From: Sulfomarinibacter sp963733915
GTDB lineage: Bacteria; Acidobacteriota; Thermoanaerobaculia; Thermoanaerobaculales; Sulfomarinibacteraceae
Direction of reading: 5' to 3'
Length of the DNA: 64,000 nucleotides
NCBI GenBank assembly: GCA_963733915.1
Contig: CAVTEP010000006.1
Coordinates: 496,001-560,000, forward strand
This document shows positions 29,259 to 35,801 of the stretch, piece by piece. The notes under the pieces were generated by a model, which worked only from the letters and a program-made list of their open reading frames with translations, had not been told where the DNA came from and did not search any database. A program made the position numbers and the translations under genes. Positions within the stretch are counted from its first letter, which is position 1. Every line of letters starts with the position of its first letter.

Positions 29259-30377
29259 TTAGCGTTCTTCGTGGCGCACAACGCCGCGCTGGACAAGGTC
29301 GTTGACCAGCAGCCTGTTCTCGAGCGCGGAGCCTGGGATCATCTTCAAGATTTCGCCGAGCGAGTAGGCGCCGTCGAGCCGCGAAAGCAGAAAGCCCTCT
29401 TGCGGACTGCAGGTGAGCGAGGTGAGCTCCGACGATGGAATCGCGAGCCGCAGCACGGCCGAATCCGTCAGCTTGAGCCGCGCGGCCTCCTCTTCGATTT
29501 TCTTCTGCACGATTGCCGCCTGCTCCGCCACCTCGCGTTGATCGGCGTACTTGCTGCGGATCTCGCCCAGGCGTTGAAATGCCGCCAGCAGGTTCCCCTC
29601 GGCCAACATCTCCTCGACCTGGTGGAGCATCGTCATCCAGGTGCCCTTCGAGAACCCCGGGATCGGCGTCGGTTCCGCGCCCGGCGCATGCACCTCGAAG
29701 AGGTTATGGGTCATTCCCTGATACACGAACATCAGGACGTGGAAAAACGCCAGCTTGTTGGTCAGGGCGATGCGCTCGATGCTGTTCTCGCCGTCGATTT
29801 CGCGCAGGATATTGAGCTCGATCTCGCCGAGCTGCTCGACGTCGATCGCGCGCACGACCCGAGGAATCCAGGTTTCGTCGGGAATCACCTCGACGCAGCG
29901 CGCCCACTCGTCTTTTCGCCGGACCCCCTCGAGGACGATCATCTCCACCGGCAGATTGAGCGGTTGAAACTTTTTGGCGGGCAGGATGTTTTCCAGAAAC
30001 CGAAAGTCGCCCTCCTGCCACATGAAGAGCTCATAGATGGTTTCTTCGGTTTTGACCTGGAGGATGTGCTGGAGCTCTTCGCGGCTCATCCGGCCGATGA
30101 TGACCAGGAGCTCGCCGAGCAGGGTCCCGTGCTGCTCCTGCATGTTGAGCAGCTCCTGAAGCTCCTCCTCGCCGAGCATTCCCCAACCGACCAGGTAATA
30201 ACCGAGAAACTCCTTGGGATTCTCAGACGAAGCGGCAGCAATCAGGCCGTTACGGAAGTAGACCTTCTTGTTGTGGGGCTTCCCCTCTACGGACAACGTG
30301 CCCGTCTTGCGGCTCTGCGAGACCCACTGCAAGAGATCCGCAAACGGCATCGTGCGGAGATTGCCACTGATGGACAC
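29259..30377 (-). CDS. DUF4388 domain protein
   Basis: 372 residues. The N-terminus, ISGNLRTMPFADLLQWVSQ with TGTLSVEG and KVYFRNGLIAAASS, is the DUF4388 (PATAN-like) domain. That domain occurs in response-regulator and motility/gliding-associated proteins of deltaproteobacteria, acidobacteria and cyanobacteria. A central winged-helix-like region (LREIDGENSIERIALTN) and a C-terminal helical tail follow. There is no membrane segment. Its role is probably signalling or scaffolding. It is transcribed alone, on the minus strand, after an AT-rich promoter-like stretch (about 30480-30495). Confidence 0.8.
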   Translation of the reverse strand: MSISGNLRTMPFADLLQWVSQSRKTGTLSVEGKPHNKKVYFRNGLIAAASSENPKEFLGYYLVGWGMLGEEELQELLNMQEQHGTLLGELLVIIGRMSREELQHILQVKTEETIYELFMWQEGDFRFLENILPAKKFQPLNLPVEMIVLEGVRRKDEWARCVEVIPDETWIPRVVRAIDVEQLGEIELNILREIDGENSIERIALTNKLAFFHVLMFVYQGMTHNLFEVHAPGAEPTPIPGFSKGTWMTMLHQVEEMLAEGNLLAAFQRLGEIRSKYADQREVAEQAAIVQKKIEEEAARLKLTDSAVLRLAIPSSELTSLTCSPQEGFLLSRLDGAYSLGEILKMIPGSALENRLLVNDLVQRGVVRHEER

Positions 30378-30519
30378 TGAGACACCCCGGCGTCTGATTG
30401 AGACGGGAGCTTCCGGCCGATACCGGAGGGGCTCGGAGATTTTCTCCCAAAATGTTTCGGGCTCGTAACTTACGACCCGGTACGAATTATATCACGCTGT
30501 CAGGGGCCGGCCGACGACG

Positions 30520-30542
30520 AAAAAGGAGGCCGCAGGGCCTCC
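30520..30542 (-). terminator. Rho-independent terminator of the BlaI/M56 operon
   Basis: Perfect 7-bp stem GGAGGCC / GGCCTCC with a GCAG loop (30525-30542). Read on the minus strand it is followed directly by TTTTTC (30520-30524). It lies 28 bp past the stop of the M56 gene, in the right orientation to end that transcript. Confidence 0.75.
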
Positions 30543-30569
30543 CGATGTGGTGTCAATTTCTATCCTGGG

Positions 30570-31898
30570 TCACTCGAGCCGGAAATTGAAAGTGACTTTG
30601 TAATAGACGCTCGCCGGCTTCCCATCGCACAGCGCGGGCTCGAAACGCCATTGGCGGGCAGCCTCGACGGCGGCCGCCGACAGCCGTTCGTCCGGGGACT
30701 CGAGGACCTTCACGTCGTCGACGAGACCCTTGACGGTAATCACCGTCTCCACGATCACCATCCCCATGACCTTTTCGAGGCGTGCCTCCTCCGGGTACTT
30801 CGGCACGGTCTTCTCGATCTCCACCGGTTTGGTGATCTCCGCACACTCACCGTCGAAATCTTTGGTCCTCAGCTTTTCATCGCCGTTCGGTTCGTCGTCT
30901 TCGCTGCTCCAGGACTTCTTCATGGCCGAGGTGTCGGCTTGAGAAACGGATGCAGGAGGAAATACGGCGGCTCCGACGATGGCGGCAGCTATGAGGACTG
31001 CGCCAAGGGCCGCGATACTGGCGATCATTCTCGTCCGGGACATTTTGATCTCCCTTTTCAGATGTTCTACTCGCGCCCGCAGGTGGGATCTCCCGATCAG
31101 CGGGACCGCGAGAGCCGTGGGGTGCCGTTGACAGGTGCACACGACCTGCCAGAGCGCGTCGAGGTACTGCCTGCGCTTGCCGGTGATTTCTACGGCACAG
31201 GCATCCACCACCTGTTCTCTACTGACCGCGATCTTCTCGATCAACACCCATGCGGCGGGGTGGAACCAGAACACCGCACGAAGCACCTCCTCGAGGAGGG
31301 TCATCGGCCAGTCCTTACGTTGGACGTGGAGGAGTTCGTGGCATGCCACCCCTTCCTGCTCGTCGGCCGACAGCCGGCGGAACAACGGAGGCACCAGGAC
31401 GATCGGCCGGGCCCAGCCGAAGGTCAACGGTACCGAGAGGCGGTCCGTAATCGCAAACGGTACATCGAGACCGAGGCGGCGCTGCAGGGCAGCGATCGGT
31501 GCGGAGTTTTCGGTGAGGGGTGTCGCGACTCGGCGGCACCGGCCGAGGTAGAGGATGCCGGCTGCGAGGCGGGCCAACGCGAGAAGGGTGATGATTCCCC
31601 CGGGCACGAGGAGCAGACGCCAGCTGAGGGTCGAGAGCTCGGTCGGCAGACTGATGGCGACGATTTCCTCGACCGCGATACCGTCGATGGCAAACACCGG
31701 CAGAGCGCTCCTCGGTTGCCAGAACGTTGTTGCGAGAGGCAGCAGCAGGACCACTGCGAACAGAACCCTCCAGTAAATCAGCAGGGCCTTGGGGTGCTGG
31801 AGGCGGAGGACGCGAGGCGCCAACAGACCGGCGAGCAGCAGGAATCCGCTTTGGAGCGTATAGCTAATGACCGCGGCGGCAAAATCGTGGGGGTTCAT
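30570..31898 (-). CDS. M56 (BlaR1-like) membrane protease with C-terminal TonB domain
   Basis: 442 residues. Transmembrane helices near 10-30, 38-56 and 93-118 surround a cytosolic M56 peptidase domain with the zinc motif HELLHVQRKDW (His187-Glu-Leu-Leu-His191). A further helix near 290-310 leads to a periplasmic linker and a TonB C-terminal domain with PKYPEEARLEKVMGMV and AARQWRFEPALCDGKP. BlaR1-type proteins sense a signal and cleave the partner repressor. Here the beta-lactam sensor is replaced by a TonB fold, so the signal is probably not a beta-lactam. It overlaps blaI by four bases. Confidence 0.88.
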   Translation of the reverse strand: MNPHDFAAAVISYTLQSGFLLLAGLLAPRVLRLQHPKALLIYWRVLFAVVLLLPLATTFWQPRSALPVFAIDGIAVEEIVAISLPTELSTLSWRLLLVPGGIITLLALARLAAGILYLGRCRRVATPLTENSAPIAALQRRLGLDVPFAITDRLSVPLTFGWARPIVLVPPLFRRLSADEQEGVACHELLHVQRKDWPMTLLEEVLRAVFWFHPAAWVLIEKIAVSREQVVDACAVEITGKRRQYLDALWQVVCTCQRHPTALAVPLIGRSHLRARVEHLKREIKMSRTRMIASIAALGAVLIAAAIVGAAVFPPASVSQADTSAMKKSWSSEDDEPNGDEKLRTKDFDGECAEITKPVEIEKTVPKYPEEARLEKVMGMVIVETVITVKGLVDDVKVLESPDERLSAAAVEAARQWRFEPALCDGKPASVYYKVTFNFRLE

Positions 31899-32269
31899 TC
31901 GACCTCCCCGATCAGGCGCGCGATTTCCTCGAGATCGCTCTTCGAGATCTTCCTGTCTTTGACCAGGCTGAGAACCAGCGGTGTGGCGGCTCCGGCGAAG
32001 ACCCGCCCCACGAAATCGTCGACCATCCCCGAGATGACCTGCGCCTTCGGACGAACGGGCTGGTAACGGAAGGCCCGCCCCTGCTTGCGTCGCGTGAGGT
32101 GCCCCTTGTCCTCGAGAATGTTCATCATCGTCATCACGGTGGTGTACGCGAGCGGCCGCTGTTGGTTGAGACGCTCGTGGACCTGGCGCACCGTGCCGCC
32201 GTTGAGCTCCCAGACGACGTGCATGATCTCCAGTTCGGTATCGGTGAGCTTTCGTTCGGGTGTATTCAT
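31895..32269 (-). CDS. BlaI/MecI-family transcriptional repressor
   Basis: 124 residues. The winged-helix domain starts with KLTDTELEIMHVVWELNGGTV and continues through YTTVMTMMNILEDKGHLTRRK, the standard BlaI/MecI/CopY DNA-recognition region. The C-terminal part is the dimerisation helix that M56 proteases cut. It is co-transcribed with and overlaps the M56-TonB gene. A palindrome at its own start codon suggests autoregulation. Confidence 0.92.
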   Translation of the reverse strand: MNTPERKLTDTELEIMHVVWELNGGTVRQVHERLNQQRPLAYTTVMTMMNILEDKGHLTRRKQGRAFRYQPVRPKAQVISGMVDDFVGRVFAGAATPLVLSLVKDRKISKSDLEEIARLIGEVE

Positions 32270-32284
32270 ACTAAGAACATAGTA
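32269..32284. promoter_or_regulatory. Candidate BlaI operator
   Basis: A perfect inverted repeat TACTA-N6-TAGTA that overlaps the first base of the repressor start codon. BlaI-family proteins bind short dyads of this kind, so this is a likely autoregulatory operator. A second TAGTACTA core is visible inside the right half (32280-32287), giving overlapping dyads. The site is also AT-rich compared with its surroundings, which suits a promoter. No binding data can be inferred. Confidence 0.6.
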
Positions 32285-32309
32285 CTAAGGTTTTCGTCTG
32301 TCAACCTCA

Positions 32310-32510
32310 CACAATAGTTTTGAGTGTTGAGTTTTGAGGTTTGAGTTATCCCCCACCCACCCAAGCTGTTTGAGAATTGCGGTATCGGGAACCTGTGCGT
32401 CATGTTGACGTGCGAAGAAAAATTCTGTGGGCGAACCACGACGAGGGTGTCCGTAACTCAAAACTCAAATCTAAAAACTCAGAACTGGGTGTGAGGGTGG
32501 GTGGGACTTG
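32310..32510. repeat. Palindromic element with TTTTGAG / CTCAAAA arms
   Basis: Left arm TTTTGAG-type heptads (about 32315-32348), then CCCCCACCCACCC, a unique centre of about 90 bp, right arm CTCAAAA-type heptads (about 32457-32487) and GTGAGGGTGGGTGGG. Both arms and core are near complementary. The centre shows no ORF. It lies between the divergent blaI and imuA genes. Confidence 0.85.
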
Positions 32511-32557
32511 ATTTATGCTTTATTTACACCTATACTCGAAAGCCCAGGGGGAAAGCG

Positions 32558-33409
32558 ATGGCAGCTCTACAACCCAAACCGACGCCGACCCGGGCAAAAG
32601 CCGCTCGGACATTGCGTTCTGGGCTGCCGGACGAGCTCAGACACTCGCTGTATCGGGCTTCCGACCTCATCCGCAGACGGCGCGCGGAGCTTCGCGAGGA
32701 CCCCCTCCCCACCTCGTTGACCGGTCTCGACCACCTGCTCGGCGGCGGGCTGCCCCGGGGCATATTGGTCGAGCTCGTGGGTCGGGGCTCCTGCGGCCGT
32801 TTTGCCGCCCTGCTCTCGGCGTTACGGGCGGTGACCGGCGCCGGCGAGGCGGCGGCCCTGGTCGATCAGGGGGCACAGCTCGATCCGCGAGCGGCGGCTG
32901 AGATCGGAGTCGACCTGGAGCGGCTGCTGTGGCTGCGGCCGCAGAACCTCGGCGACTCCCTGGCAGCGGCCGAGCTGTTGATCCACACCGGCTTTCCACT
33001 GGTCGCCCTCGACCTCGGTCTGCCGCCGGTGCGGGGCCGGGCGCCGCTGGCCGCCTGGCTGCGGTTGGCGCGCACCGCCGCCAGCCACGGGGCGGTGGTG
33101 TTGGCGGGCTCCCCCTACCGGTTGAGCGGTTGCGCCGCCGGCGTGGTCGTCACGGGAGGCCGCGGCCGGGGCGACTGGAGCACCACCGGTGCGTCCCGCC
33201 TGCTCAACGGACTCCAGACGCAGCTCAACCTGGTCCGGCGGATCGGTCATCCCGATCTCGGCAGCGCGCCACTGGTTCTCAGCCTTCCCGAAGCGACGTT
33301 TGGATCGGCCATATCAGACAGTTTGAATATCGATCAAAAATTCGAAATCCGAAATCCGAAATCCGAAATTCCGACCGGAGGGAGGGAAGAGCATGTCGCA
33401 GCCATTTGA
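32558..33409 (+). CDS. imuA: ImuA-like RecA-fold protein of the translesion mutasome
   Basis: 283 residues. It resembles the SulA/ImuA group: a RecA-like core with TSLTGLDHLLGGGLPRGILVELVG, a degenerate P-loop (GRGSCGRFA), LWLRPQNLGDSLAAAELLI and ALDLGLPPVRGRAPLAAW. ImuA works with ImuB and DnaE2 in SOS mutagenesis. ATG 32558 has GGGGGAAAG just upstream. The C-terminal end reads into a heptad array, adding FEIRNPKSEIPTGGREEH before the stop, so the natural terminus may have been replaced. The gene order imuA-imuB-dnaE2 supports the call. Confidence 0.83.
   Translation: MAALQPKPTPTRAKAARTLRSGLPDELRHSLYRASDLIRRRRAELREDPLPTSLTGLDHLLGGGLPRGILVELVGRGSCGRFAALLSALRAVTGAGEAAALVDQGAQLDPRAAAEIGVDLERLLWLRPQNLGDSLAAAELLIHTGFPLVALDLGLPPVRGRAPLAAWLRLARTAASHGAVVLAGSPYRLSGCAAGVVVTGGRGRGDWSTTGASRLLNGLQTQLNLVRRIGHPDLGSAPLVLSLPEATFGSAISDSLNIDQKFEIRNPKSEIPTGGREEHVAAI
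33334..33384. repeat. CCGAAAT heptad array inside the imuA 3' end
   Basis: Three to four CCGAAAT heptads read as EIRNPKS in frame in the last codons of imuA, followed by a purine-rich GGAGGGAGGG. The opposing arm is not obvious, so this may be a half-element. It is followed at once by a ribosome site and a short ORF. Confidence 0.8.
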
Positions 33410-33503
33410 GATGAGTGCACGAGGCTTCTTCGAGCTCGCGGGCGAGGCCTGCGGACTGTTGATCCTGGGCTTTTGCTTTTTGGTGCTCGTCTTCTGCGTG
33501 TAA
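33393..33503 (+). CDS. Candidate 36-aa single-span membrane peptide
   Basis: A short ORF starting at ATG 33393, with GGAGGGAAG ending 3-4 nt before it, and ending at TAA 33503. It overlaps the imuA stop by 17 nt in another frame. The product starts MSQPFEMSARGFFELAGE and then has one hydrophobic run, LLILGFCFLVLVFCV, at its C-terminus. A strong ribosome site and a coherent hydrophobic segment argue for translation. The length and lack of known relatives argue for caution. The flanking inverted repeat of the next cassette starts 20 bp after its stop. Confidence 0.4.
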   Translation: MSQPFEMSARGFFELAGEACGLLILGFCFLVLVFCV

Positions 33504-33914
33504 CCCGTGCCCGTTTCCGTCTCCGTCTCCGTGCCCGAAAGGAGAATCAAATGATTCGTTTTCACCATGAACGTCTTGATGTTTATCAGACGGCGATCGA
33601 ATTTGTCGTCGCCGTCGACACCATCGCCTCGCACCTCCCGCGTGGCAGACACTATTTGGCCGATCAACTCCGCCGAGCAGCAACCTCAATTGCGCTCAAC
33701 ATTGCCGAAGGTGCTGGTGAGTTCAGCCGCAAAGAAAAAAGTCGCTTCTATCGAATTGCTCGTCGTTCGGCAACCGAATGCACCGCGATTCTCGATGTGT
33801 GTCAACGCCTTGAGCTTGGCACATCGCAAGACTTCGAAGATAGTCGGGAGCTCCTGCATCGAATCATCTCGATGCTGACACGGTTGACACAGGTCCATCC
33901 GGGCACGGAGACGG
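33504..33914 (+). mobile_element. Four-helix-bundle cassette with inverted terminal repeats
   Basis: A 15-nt perfect inverted repeat brackets the four-helix-bundle gene. The left copy CCGTCTCCGTGCCCG is at 33523-33537 and the right copy CGGGCACGGAGACGG is at 33900-33914. The left end is extended by further CCGTTT/CCGTCT hexamers (33504-33530). The right copy lies inside the last codons of the gene. The layout resembles 23S rRNA intervening sequences, where a four-helix-bundle ORF sits within a terminal stem. It splits imuA from imuB. Confidence 0.6.
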
Positions 33915-33931
33915 GTATGGCGACAGCCTGA
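33551..33931 (+). CDS. Four-helix-bundle protein (23S rRNA IVS / Avd-like family)
   Basis: 126 residues, the normal size. The signature is FHHERLDVYQTAIEFVVAVD, then LADQLRRAATSIALNIAEG and FYRIARRSATECTAILDVC. This family is encoded in 23S rRNA intervening sequences and is related to the Avd accessory protein of diversity-generating retroelements. It binds nucleic acid but has no known enzymatic activity. ATG 33551 follows AAAGGAGAATCAA. The C-terminal HPGTETGMATA is encoded by the right inverted repeat. It has no known link to translesion synthesis, so it is probably a passenger. Confidence 0.88.
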   Translation: MIRFHHERLDVYQTAIEFVVAVDTIASHLPRGRHYLADQLRRAATSIALNIAEGAGEFSRKEKSRFYRIARRSATECTAILDVCQRLELGTSQDFEDSRELLHRIISMLTRLTQVHPGTETGMATA

Positions 33932-33946
33932 AATATATGTTCTCCA

Positions 33947-35617
33947 ATGACTCGCATCGCCTGCCTCTTCATCCCCATCTTTCCCCTCGCGGCGAGGCTG
34001 CGCGCGGAACCCGAGCTGGCCGGCGAAGCGGTGGTCGTGTGCGAGGGCAACGGCTCCGCGGCGCGAGTTGTGGGCGCCTCCCGGCCCGCCCGCAAGTCGG
34101 GCGTTCGATCGGGCATGAGCCTCGCCCAGGCGCGCGGCATCCTGCCCTCGCTCATCGCCCGCGGTCGCGACGTCTCTTGTGAGAGCTCGGCCCACGAGTC
34201 CCTGCTCGAGACCGCGACCGGTCTTTCACCACGGATCGAGGACGCCGCTCCGGACCTGGTCTTCGCCGATGTCGGCGGGATGGAGCGCCTCTTCGACGGC
34301 CAGACAGGCGAACGTGATATGGGTCAGGCGGCCATCGTCGCCGCACAGTCGCTCGATCTCCCGATCCGGGTAGGGATCGCCGGCAACAAGCTCGCCGCCC
34401 GTATCGCCGCCCACATGCCCGACTCGCCGAAGGTGGTGGCCGCCGGAGAGGAGGCCCGCTTCCTCGCTCCCCTGCCGCTGACCCGACTGGGCCTCGATCG
34501 ACGCCTGGCGGACACCTTGCGCCGTTGGGGCGTTCGCACACTCGGCGACTTCGCCCGCCTGCCGGCCGACCGCACGGCCAGCCGACTCGGCCCGGCCGGC
34601 TCCAGTGCTCATCGTGCGGCCCGCGGCGTTGACTCGAGCCCGCTGGCGCCCTACCACCCTCCCCCGACCTTCCACGAAGGCATGGATCTGGAGTGGCCGG
34701 TGGTCACCGTCGAGCCCCTGCTCTACGCCCTTCGCCAGTCATTGGAGAGGGCCCGCAAACGCCTCGAGCGTGAGGACCTGGCATGCACCCTGCTCGAGCT
34801 CGAGCTCGGGCTCGAGCCGGAGGGCGCCGAGCACCGCAGGATCCGCCTCCCATCCCCCACCCGGAACGTGGACGCCCTGCTGGCGCTGGTCCGCCTCGAG
34901 CTCGAGTCGAAGCCGCCGCGAGCGGCCGTGGTCTCCTTCATTACCATCACCCATCCCGACCGGCCGCGCCGCGGCCAGCTCACGCTTTTCGGTGCACCGG
35001 AGATCCACCCCGACAAGCTCGCCGGCAGCCTCGCCCACCTCGCCGCCCGTCTCGGCCCGGACCGGGTGGGCTCGCCACGGACAGTGGACGGCCACCTCCC
35101 CGAGCGCTGCGACAACGTCCCCTTCGAACCGCCGCCGACTCCCAAGATCCGCCAACCACCACGGCAGGGCCGGGGGCTGCTGGTGGTCAGGGTCTTGCGA
35201 CCGCCGGTGGCGATTGAAGTGATCACCGAAGAAAATTCTCAGTTCTCAATTCTCAATTCTCAATTCCCGTCCACCCACCTGGAGCAATCAGGGGAGGACG
35301 AGCAGGAAATCCGAAATCCGAAATCCGAAATCCGAAATTCATTCGGGGGGGTGGAGGGGAATTCAAAATTAAGAATTGAAAATTCAGAATTCACTTCGCT
35401 TCGGCTGGTTTCAGTGGCTTCCGAAGCGGGTGCCACGCCGCGGATTCAGGGATTAGTGCGGGTGGCTGCGGGGCCGTGGACCCTCGAGGACGGGTGGTGG
35501 AACGACAAACCCGTCGAACGGGACTACTGGGATGTCGAGCTCTCCGGCGGTGGGTTGTACCGGGTCTATCGGGATCGCACGACCGGCGAATGGTTCGCCG
35601 ACGGCATGTACGACTGA
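33947..35617 (+). CDS. imuB: ImuB-like inactive Y-family polymerase with in-frame repeat insertion
   Basis: 556 residues. The Y-family palm starts RIACLFIPIFPLAARLRAEP. VFADVGGMERLF stands where active enzymes have the SIDE motif, so the catalytic acidic pair is lost as in ImuB, which acts as a clamp-binding adaptor. HhH (LPLTRLGLDRRLADTLRRWG) and little-finger regions follow. The C-terminal ImuB domain (GPWTLEDGWWNDKPVERDYW) is intact. A 162-bp palindromic element, 35231-35392, inserts 54 residues between the little finger and this domain without breaking the frame. The protein should still fold, as the insert lies in a linker. Confidence 0.88.
   Translation: MTRIACLFIPIFPLAARLRAEPELAGEAVVVCEGNGSAARVVGASRPARKSGVRSGMSLAQARGILPSLIARGRDVSCESSAHESLLETATGLSPRIEDAAPDLVFADVGGMERLFDGQTGERDMGQAAIVAAQSLDLPIRVGIAGNKLAARIAAHMPDSPKVVAAGEEARFLAPLPLTRLGLDRRLADTLRRWGVRTLGDFARLPADRTASRLGPAGSSAHRAARGVDSSPLAPYHPPPTFHEGMDLEWPVVTVEPLLYALRQSLERARKRLEREDLACTLLELELGLEPEGAEHRRIRLPSPTRNVDALLALVRLELESKPPRAAVVSFITITHPDRPRRGQLTLFGAPEIHPDKLAGSLAHLAARLGPDRVGSPRTVDGHLPERCDNVPFEPPPTPKIRQPPRQGRGLLVVRVLRPPVAIEVITEENSQFSILNSQFPSTHLEQSGEDEQEIRNPKSEIRNSFGGVEGNSKLRIENSEFTSLRLVSVASEAGATPRIQGLVRVAAGPWTLEDGWWNDKPVERDYWDVELSGGGLYRVYRDRTTGEWFADGMYD
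35231..35392 (+). repeat. In-frame palindromic element inside imuB
   Basis: 162 bp, exactly 54 codons. The order is TCTCAAT heptads (35238-35266), a CCGTCCACCCACC core, GGGGAGGACGAG, then four CCGAAAT heptads (35307-35337), a GGGGGGGTGGAGGGG core, and an AATTCAAAATTAAGAATTGA closing arm. It encodes NSQFSILNSQF, EIRNPKSEIRNS and NSKLRIENSEF. The dnaE2 copy has the same length and frame. Confidence 0.92.
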
Positions 35618-35801
35618 TGAAATTCGAATTTCGAATTTCGAATTTCGGATTTGCCACCCACCCCTCCGGCACGCGAGGTGCGTGCCCCACAAAAGGAGAT
35701 CGTCAGGGTGACCTTGTGGGGCAGCCGTCCCGGCTGCCGGGTGGGCGGAGGGAAAATTCGAAATCCGAAATCCGAAATCCGAAATCGGGTGCGTTCGACG
35801 A
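35618..35801. repeat. Palindromic heptad element between imuB and dnaE2
   Basis: It fills the whole gap. Left arm TTCGAAT/TTTCGGA heptads (about 35619-35650) and CCACCCACCCCTCC are followed by a 90-bp centre that itself folds (GCCCCACAA near 35686 pairs with TTGTGGGGC near 35714, and GCAGCCGTCCCGGCTGC lies beside it). Then come GGGTGGGCGGAGGG and a right arm of CCGAAAT heptads (about 35758-35786). No separate ribosome site is visible for dnaE2, whose start is 15 bp beyond. Confidence 0.9.

Noticed and set aside
34500..34620. Catalytically active Y-family polymerase (DinB) instead of ImuB
   Set aside because: The acidic SIDE-type motif is replaced by FADVGGMERLF and the gene sits between imuA and dnaE2, so the inactive ImuB type fits better.
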